Source: AR5 sp035762565 (lineage in GTDB: Bacteria > Methylomirabilota > Methylomirabilia > Rokubacteriales > CSP1-6). Taken from it: a stretch of DNA of 16,202 nt. Both the position numbers and the translations under genes were made by a program. Shown piece by piece: positions 12,984 through 16,202 of the stretch (position 1 is the stretch's first letter; each line of letters opens with the position of its first letter). The stretch lies in contig DASTOJ010000296.1 in assembly GCA_035762565.1 (NCBI GenBank), forward strand, positions 1 to 16,202. The letters run 5' to 3'. The notes beneath the pieces were generated by a model that made no database searches, was not told where the DNA came from, and was given only the letters and a program-made list of their open reading frames with translations.

Positions 12984-13769
12984 GTGAGGCGGCTCGCCGA
13001 CCATCAGGCGGGCGGCGGATCGCGCCCGGTCGTGCTGCTGCACGGCCTCCTCGGCAGCGCGCGCAACCTCGCCACGCTTGCCCGCGGCTTGGCCGCTCGC
13101 GACCCCGCGCTCGGCGTGGTGGCGCTCGACCTCACCGGCCACGGCGCCTCGCCTCCGCTGCCGCCGGCCGCCGACACCGCCACGCTCGCCGGCGACGTTC
13201 TCGCGACGGCGGATGCGCTGGGCCTGGCGGCGCCGCTGGCGCTCGTCGGCCACTCGCTCGGCGGGCGTGTCGCGTTGCGCGTCGCCGAGCTCGCCTCCGC
13301 CCGGGTCGCGTCCGTCACGCTGCTCGACGTCGCGCCGGGCCCGCTGTCGGGCGCGGGCGAGGTCAGCCGGGTGCTCGAGGTCGTGCAGGACGCGCCGGAA
13401 ACGTTCGAGACTCGAGGGCAGGCCCGCGCGCACCTGCTGGCGGCGGGGCTGGCGCCCGGCCTGGCCGACTGGCTGGTGCTGAACCTCGCGCCGGCCGGCG
13501 ACCTCTATCGGTGGCGAGTTGACCGCCGCGCGCTCGCCGCGCTCCACGGGCGAACCGCCGCTGAGAACCTATGGACGGTCATCGAGCGGCCGCGCGACTG
13601 GGCACTCGCGTGCGCGCGGGGCGGCGCGTCGCCGTACGTGAGTGACGCCGACGCGCGGCGGCTCGAGGCGGCCGGCGGCCGGGTCGTGACGATCGACGGG
13701 GCCGGCCACTTCCTGCACGCCGAGCATCCGGTGGCGGTCCGCGACGCGGTCGCTGCGGCACTCGGCTGA
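12984..13769 (+). CDS. Alpha/beta hydrolase, YbfF-like esterase
   Basis: This 261-residue hydrolase has an oxyanion-hole HG (VVLLHGLLGS, residues 16-25), the nucleophile elbow GHSLGG with S91, and D115 (LLDVAP) at the position of the catalytic Asp reported for E. coli YbfF. The conserved GGASPYVSDAD segment precedes the catalytic histidine H242 (GAGHFLHAEHP). Order and spacing match YbfF-type short-chain acyl esterases/thioesterases. The natural substrate is unknown. The GTG start at 12984 has no clear Shine-Dalgarno sequence; it sits 36 bases after the zinc-ribbon gene and probably shares its transcript. No export signal is seen, so it should be cytoplasmic. Confidence 0.87.
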   Translation: MRRLADHQAGGGSRPVVLLHGLLGSARNLATLARGLAARDPALGVVALDLTGHGASPPLPPAADTATLAGDVLATADALGLAAPLALVGHSLGGRVALRVAELASARVASVTLLDVAPGPLSGAGEVSRVLEVVQDAPETFETRGQARAHLLAAGLAPGLADWLVLNLAPAGDLYRWRVDRRALAALHGRTAAENLWTVIERPRDWALACARGGASPYVSDADARRLEAAGGRVVTIDGAGHFLHAEHPVAVRDAVAAALG

Positions 13770-13793
13770 GTCCGGCTCGTCACCGTTCTGCAT

Positions 13794-13822
13794 TTGACGG
13801 CAGGCCGTCAGGGGTGTCCAAT
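13794..13822 (+). promoter_or_regulatory. Promoter with embedded inverted repeat, ahead of a small secreted protein
   Basis: TTGACG (13794-13799) and TCCAAT (13817-13822) are separated by 17 bases. TGACGG (13795-13800) and CCGTCA (13805-13810) form a perfect 6-bp inverted repeat with a 4-base loop lying over the -35 and spacer, where a repressor would block polymerase. Predicted +1 is near 13829, leaving a leader of about 70 bases. Confidence 0.4.
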
Positions 13823-13900
13823 GCGCATCACGCAGGGCCGGCAGGCCCGCGGAATACCGTCCACGCTGGCCGGAATGCTTCTTGCCTCTCCGGGGGGCCG

Positions 13901-14173
13901 ATGATGCTGAAGCCGAGCCGTACGGTCATTCTGTCACTCGCCGTCTCACTGCTCGCCCTCGCGCTGGCGGTCTACGGCGCGAGGGTGTCGCCGGCCGAGC
14001 CGCCCCAGAGCCGGCCGCCGGCCCCGTCGGCGTCCGCCTCACGCTTCTTCGTGCTGCTGCCCGATGGTCGGGTCGAGATCACCGATGCCTGGAGTCGCCG
14101 GGTGTTCCGGTGGGACGGCCACCGTTGGACCGAGATCCAGTCGCTCGCCCAGCCGCGTCCGGCTTCGCGCTAG
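13901..14173 (+). CDS. Small secreted or membrane-anchored protein of unknown function
   Basis: From the double ATG at 13901/13904, preceded by a G-run, this is a 90-residue protein. It has a basic start (MMLKPSRTV), one hydrophobic segment (ILSLAVSLLALALAVYGA, about 10-27), a Pro/Ser/Ala-rich linker (about 31-48) and a compact C-terminal domain with FFVLLPDGRVEITDAWSRR and VFRWDGHRWTEIQ. The two short strand motifs, each with an aromatic and an Asp-Gly turn (PDGR, WDGH), look like a small beta-sheet of repeated hairpins. The frame extends upstream to a GTG at 13814, but that part lacks protein character. Either a cleaved signal (near VYGA-RVSPAEP) or an anchor is possible. I do not recognise a family. 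Confidence 0.6.
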   Translation: MMLKPSRTVILSLAVSLLALALAVYGARVSPAEPPQSRPPAPSASASRFFVLLPDGRVEITDAWSRRVFRWDGHRWTEIQSLAQPRPASR

Positions 14174-14199
14174 CCGTCTGCTGGCCGGCGTGGCCGACG

Positions 14200-14205
14200 T
14201 ATGAT
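14200..14205 (+). promoter_or_regulatory. Weak candidate -10 of the glycosylase gene
   Basis: TATGAT, five of six matches to the -10 consensus, lies in the 50-base gap before the ATG at 14224. No acceptable -35 is found at 16-18 bases and there is no TG extension. The gene could equally be read from the upstream promoter. Confidence 0.25.
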
Positions 14206-14223
14206 CCGGCCACGACCGCGGCC

Positions 14224-14859
14224 ATGACGCCGACGCCCGTCACCGACTCGCGCCGCCGCTGTCACTGGGCGCGCGATCCGCTCGACGTCGCCTATCACGA
14301 CGGCGAGTGGGGTGTCCCGATGCGCGAGGATCGGCGGCTGTTCGAGTTCCTGCTGCTGGAGGGCGCGCAGGCGGGGCTCTCGTGGTCGACGATCCTGAGG
14401 AAGCGCGCCGCCTACCGGCGGGCGTTCGCAGGCTTCGACCCGCGGCGCGTCGCACGCTTCGGTCCACGCGAGGTCCGCCGGCTCCTGGCCGACGCCGGCA
14501 TCGTCCGCAACCGCGCCAAGATCGAGGCCGCCGTCGCCAACGCGCGCGCGTTCCTGGCGGTGCAGGCCGAGCACGGCTCGTTCGCCGCCTACCTCTGGGG
14601 CTTCGTCGACGGCCGGCCCCTGCAGGGGCGCCGGCGCGCGCCGCGCGACGTGCCGGCGGAGACGGCGCTCTCGCGCGCGCTCAGCGCGGATCTGAAAGCG
14701 CGCGGATTCGGCTTCGTGGGCCCCACGATCTGCTACGCGTTCATGCAGGCGGTGGGGCTCGTCAACGACCACACCCTCGACTGCTTCCGGCACGATCCGG
14801 TCGCCCGCCTGGCCGCCCGCCCGTCGCGCCGCGCCCGCCTCAGCGCCGCCGGCGCTTGA
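14224..14859 (+). CDS. tag: DNA-3-methyladenine glycosylase I
   Basis: This 211-residue base-excision repair enzyme removes 3-methyladenine from alkylated DNA. Features diagnostic of the Tag family are C13 (RRRCHW) and H25 (YHDGEWGVP) near the N-terminus and the later His and Cys of NDHTLDC, which together bind zinc. E46 in LLEGAQAGLSW corresponds to the base-pocket glutamate, and FVGPTICYAFMQAVGLVNDH matches the C-terminal hallmark. The ATG at 14224 gives the family N-terminus; the open frame upstream is a shadow. A short C-terminal extension rich in Arg and Ala follows the family end. The last 20 bases overlap the end of the convergent creatininase-family gene. Confidence 0.93.
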   Translation: MTPTPVTDSRRRCHWARDPLDVAYHDGEWGVPMREDRRLFEFLLLEGAQAGLSWSTILRKRAAYRRAFAGFDPRRVARFGPREVRRLLADAGIVRNRAKIEAAVANARAFLAVQAEHGSFAAYLWGFVDGRPLQGRRRAPRDVPAETALSRALSADLKARGFGFVGPTICYAFMQAVGLVNDHTLDCFRHDPVARLAARPSRRARLSAAGA

Positions 14860-15655
14860 CGGCGCGCCGCGGCCAGCCGTCGAGATCCTCCAGCAGTGCG
14901 GCCGCGATGAGCCGGCCCCGGAGCGCCAGGACGCGCCGGCCCGTCTGCGCCCGCGCCGCCGCCGGCCAGCCGAAGTAGCCGCACCCGCCCGGCTGCATGC
15001 GTTCGAACGTTCGGATGCCGCGCGCCAGCGCGGTCGACCAGTCCGTCCACGCCGGCGGCAGCCGTCGCAGCACCGGTCGCCGCACGAGGCGGGGCGCGAC
15101 GGCCAGCACCATCGCCGTTTCGAGCTCGCCGGAGTGCCACTCGCGCTCGGGGCGAGGGCTGCGCAGAAGCGCGCGCACGCGCGGGTCAGTCATCGGGTTG
15201 GGTCGGCGGTCCACCGGCGCGAAGCCGGCGACGAGCACCTGCAGCCGCGCGCGCTCCAGCGTCCGTCGGGCCCTGGCGATGGCGCGCAGGTGGTCGGGGT
15301 CGGCCTGGTAGTTGGCGAGGACGAAGCGCCGGAAGCCGTGCGCGGCCAGCCCCCGCGCGACCTCGACGATGAGCCGCGCCGTCGTGGCGATGGAGAGCGA
15401 CACGCTGCCGGCCCACGCGGCGGCCAGCGTGCTCGTGCCGTAGGGCAGCGCGGGGACCAGCACCGGGCGCCAGCCGCCGCGGCGCAGGTAGGGCGCCACC
15501 CGCCGGGCCAGCTCCTCGGCCCCGAGCCAGTCCACTGACAGCGGCAGGTGGGGACCGTGCTGCTCCACGGCGCCCAGCGGCAGCAGCACGACGCTGCGGG
15601 GATCGCGCGCCACGCGCCGGGCCTCGGGCCACGTGAGATCGGCCAGCCGGATCAC
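14840..15655 (-). CDS. Creatininase/amidase family protein with an altered metal motif
   Basis: This 271-residue protein of the creatininase fold has the first metal motif intact: LPLGAVEQHGPHLPLSVDW with E31, H33 and D42. The late motif HSGELETA (174-181) is also intact, with E177/E179. The usual central NGHxxN, which gives a metal-binding His, reads N115-YQAD-P instead, so the His is replaced by Gln117 and the acidic residue may be Asp119. Family members hydrolyse cyclic amides (creatinine), formamides in flavin or pyrimidine pathways, or act in peptide-cofactor maturation. The change makes the activity uncertain. GTG 15655 is exactly at the predicted +1 of an extended -10 promoter. Its stop lies inside the 3' end of tag. 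It is divergent from the ketopantoate-reductase-like gene. Confidence 0.85.
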   Translation of the reverse strand: MIRLADLTWPEARRVARDPRSVVLLPLGAVEQHGPHLPLSVDWLGAEELARRVAPYLRRGGWRPVLVPALPYGTSTLAAAWAGSVSLSIATTARLIVEVARGLAAHGFRRFVLANYQADPDHLRAIARARRTLERARLQVLVAGFAPVDRRPNPMTDPRVRALLRSPRPEREWHSGELETAMVLAVAPRLVRRPVLRRLPPAWTDWSTALARGIRTFERMQPGGCGYFGWPAAARAQTGRRVLALRGRLIAAALLEDLDGWPRRAVKRRRR

Positions 15656-15661
15656 GCCGGC

Positions 15662-15670
15662 AGGATACCA
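15662..15670 (-). promoter_or_regulatory. Extended -10 promoter of the creatininase gene, leaderless
   Basis: On the minus strand TG-G-TATCCT (15670-15662) ends seven bases before the G of GTG 15655, so transcription should begin at the start codon. It lies one base from the -10 of the opposite promoter. Confidence 0.5.
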
Positions 15671-15671
15671 G

Positions 15672-15680
15672 TGCTACACT
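15672..15680 (+). promoter_or_regulatory. Extended -10 promoter of the ketopantoate-reductase-like gene
   Basis: TG-C-TACACT (15672-15680) predicts a start of transcription near 15687 and a 22-base leader containing the ribosome-binding site. There is no convincing -35. The polymerase footprint here would cover the minus-strand promoter as well. Confidence 0.5.
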
Positions 15681-15692
15681 CCGCGCCATCAC

Positions 15693-15700
15693 GGAGGAGG
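15693..15700 (+). promoter_or_regulatory. Shine-Dalgarno site of the ketopantoate-reductase-like gene
   Basis: GGAGGAGG ends eight bases before ATG 15709 and fixes that start. It contrasts with the leaderless gene on the other side of the same promoter region. Confidence 0.65.
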
Positions 15701-15708
15701 TTCCTCGC

Positions 15709-16202
15709 ATGCGCATCGGGATCATCGGCGCGGGGGCGATCGGCAGCGTGGTCGGCGGCATGCTCACCAGGGCGGGGCGGGACGTCACGCTCGTCGACCA
15801 GTGGCCGGAGCACGTGGAGGCCATGCGGCGGCAGGGGCTGCGCCTGTCGGGTACCTGCGGCGACCACGTGATCCGCGTGCGGGCCCTGCACGTCCACGAG
15901 CTGCAGTCCGTCACCGAGCCGTTCGACGCGGTGTTCGTGGCCGTGAAGTCGTACGACACCGAGTGGGCGACCGCGCTCGCGCTGCCCTACCTGGCGCGCC
16001 CCGACGGTGTCGTCGTCGACTTCCAGAACGGCATCAACGACGAGCGGGTGGCGGCCGTCGCCGGCCGCGAGCGGACGCTCGGCTGCGTCATCACGATCGG
16101 CGCGGGCCTCTACGAGGCCGGCCACGCGATGCGGACCGACACCCAGGCGATCGGCTTCAAGATCGGAGAGCTGGACGGCCGAGACAGCGAGCGCGCGCGG
16201 CG
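15709..16202 (+). CDS. Ketopantoate reductase (ApbA/PanE) family protein, N-terminal part
   Basis: The first 164 residues are visible and the gene runs off the window. The N-terminal Rossmann motif is IGIIGAGAIGSVVGG (residues 3-17). K80 in VAVKSYDT and N107 in FQNG match the cofactor- and substrate-contacting residues of PanE. PanE reduces ketopantoate to pantoate for coenzyme A, but many paralogues act on other 2-oxo acids. The residue ending the second strand is D30 (TLVDQW), where NADPH-dependent PanE has a basic residue. This points to NAD(H) and thus possibly to a paralogue, so I give no symbol. The ATG has a strong ribosome-binding site. Confidence 0.85.
   Translation, partial: MRIGIIGAGAIGSVVGGMLTRAGRDVTLVDQWPEHVEAMRRQGLRLSGTCGDHVIRVRALHVHELQSVTEPFDAVFVAVKSYDTEWATALALPYLARPDGVVVDFQNGINDERVAAVAGRERTLGCVITIGAGLYEAGHAMRTDTQAIGFKIGELDGRDSERAR

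Noticed and set aside
12147..13547. Minus-strand frame upstream of and in phase with phnD, extending it to 758 residues
   Set aside because: The extension is antisense to the response regulator, zinc-ribbon and hydrolase genes. The Tat signal at MIRLSRRDF and a 17-base-spaced promoter set the start at 12146.
13814..13900. GTG start at 13814 adding 29 residues to the small secreted protein
   Set aside because: It begins inside the predicted -10 region of the promoter and has no protein character; the ATG pair at 13901/13904 follows a G-rich stretch and a good signal segment.
1..16202. tRNA, rRNA, CRISPR array, insertion sequence or attachment site
   Set aside because: No cloverleaf-like segment, regular direct-repeat array, transposase or integrase frame, or flanking duplications were seen on reading either strand.

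Overview
The window is a very GC-rich, densely coded stretch of bacterial chromosome from what looks like an uncultured soil or sediment organism. A Methylomirabilota/Rokubacteria-like or deltaproteobacterial background is my best guess, from the codon bias, the GTG/TTG starts, the Tat-exported amidohydrolase and the mix of ABC transporters with orphan regulators. Lineage cannot be settled by reading alone. I see no rRNA, tRNA, CRISPR array, insertion sequence or phage gene. It reads as ordinary chromosome with a few accessory modules.

Layout. (1) 1-4067, + strand: the end of a dipeptide/nickel-type ABC transporter operon (solute-binding protein C-terminus, DppB-like and DppC-like permeases) translationally linked to an FAD-dependent amine/amino-acid oxidoreductase. 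No ATPase genes follow, so they must lie upstream or elsewhere. (2) 4211-4879, +: a VapBC toxin-antitoxin pair with an apparently leaderless promoter inside a small inverted repeat. A strong hairpin (4905-4936) separates it from (3) 4952-6454, -: a Tat-exported amidohydrolase with its own sigma70-like promoter. Its upstream region holds what looks like the decayed C-terminal end of a lost gene. (4) 6680-9736: a module of a small duplicated-repeat lipoprotein (+), an orphan NtrC-type sigma54 activator (-), and a divergently transcribed phospholipase D/cardiolipin-synthase-like lipoprotein (+). A near-perfect -24/-12 sigma54 promoter lies directly in front of the lipoprotein. (5) 9758-12146, -: a phnD-phnC-phnE type phosphonate/phosphite/phosphate uptake operon, with no C-P lyase or phosphonatase in view. 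(6) 12210-14859, +: a single-domain response regulator, a small zinc-ribbon protein, a YbfF-like alpha/beta hydrolase, a small secreted or anchored protein, and 3-methyladenine DNA glycosylase I. (7) 14840-15655, -: a creatininase-family protein with an altered metal motif, divergent from (8) 15709-end, +: a ketopantoate-reductase-family protein cut by the window edge.

How the parts work together. The clearest regulatory story is the sigma54 module: an activator carrying the GAFTGA loop sits back to back with a gene that has a textbook sigma54 promoter, with a candidate activator-binding inverted repeat about 100 bp upstream of the start site. A second theme is promoter architecture. Several genes have an extended -10 element (TG-N-TANNNT or close) placed so that the predicted +1 is the first base of the start codon (vapB, the small response regulator, the creatininase). 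Two more have leaders of only about 2-3 nt (phnD, zinc-ribbon gene). Leaderless transcription therefore appears common here. The creatininase and ketopantoate-reductase-like genes share a back-to-back promoter with -10 elements one base apart, which should make the two promoters mutually exclusive.

All assignments come from reading motifs and gene order; no database search was run.
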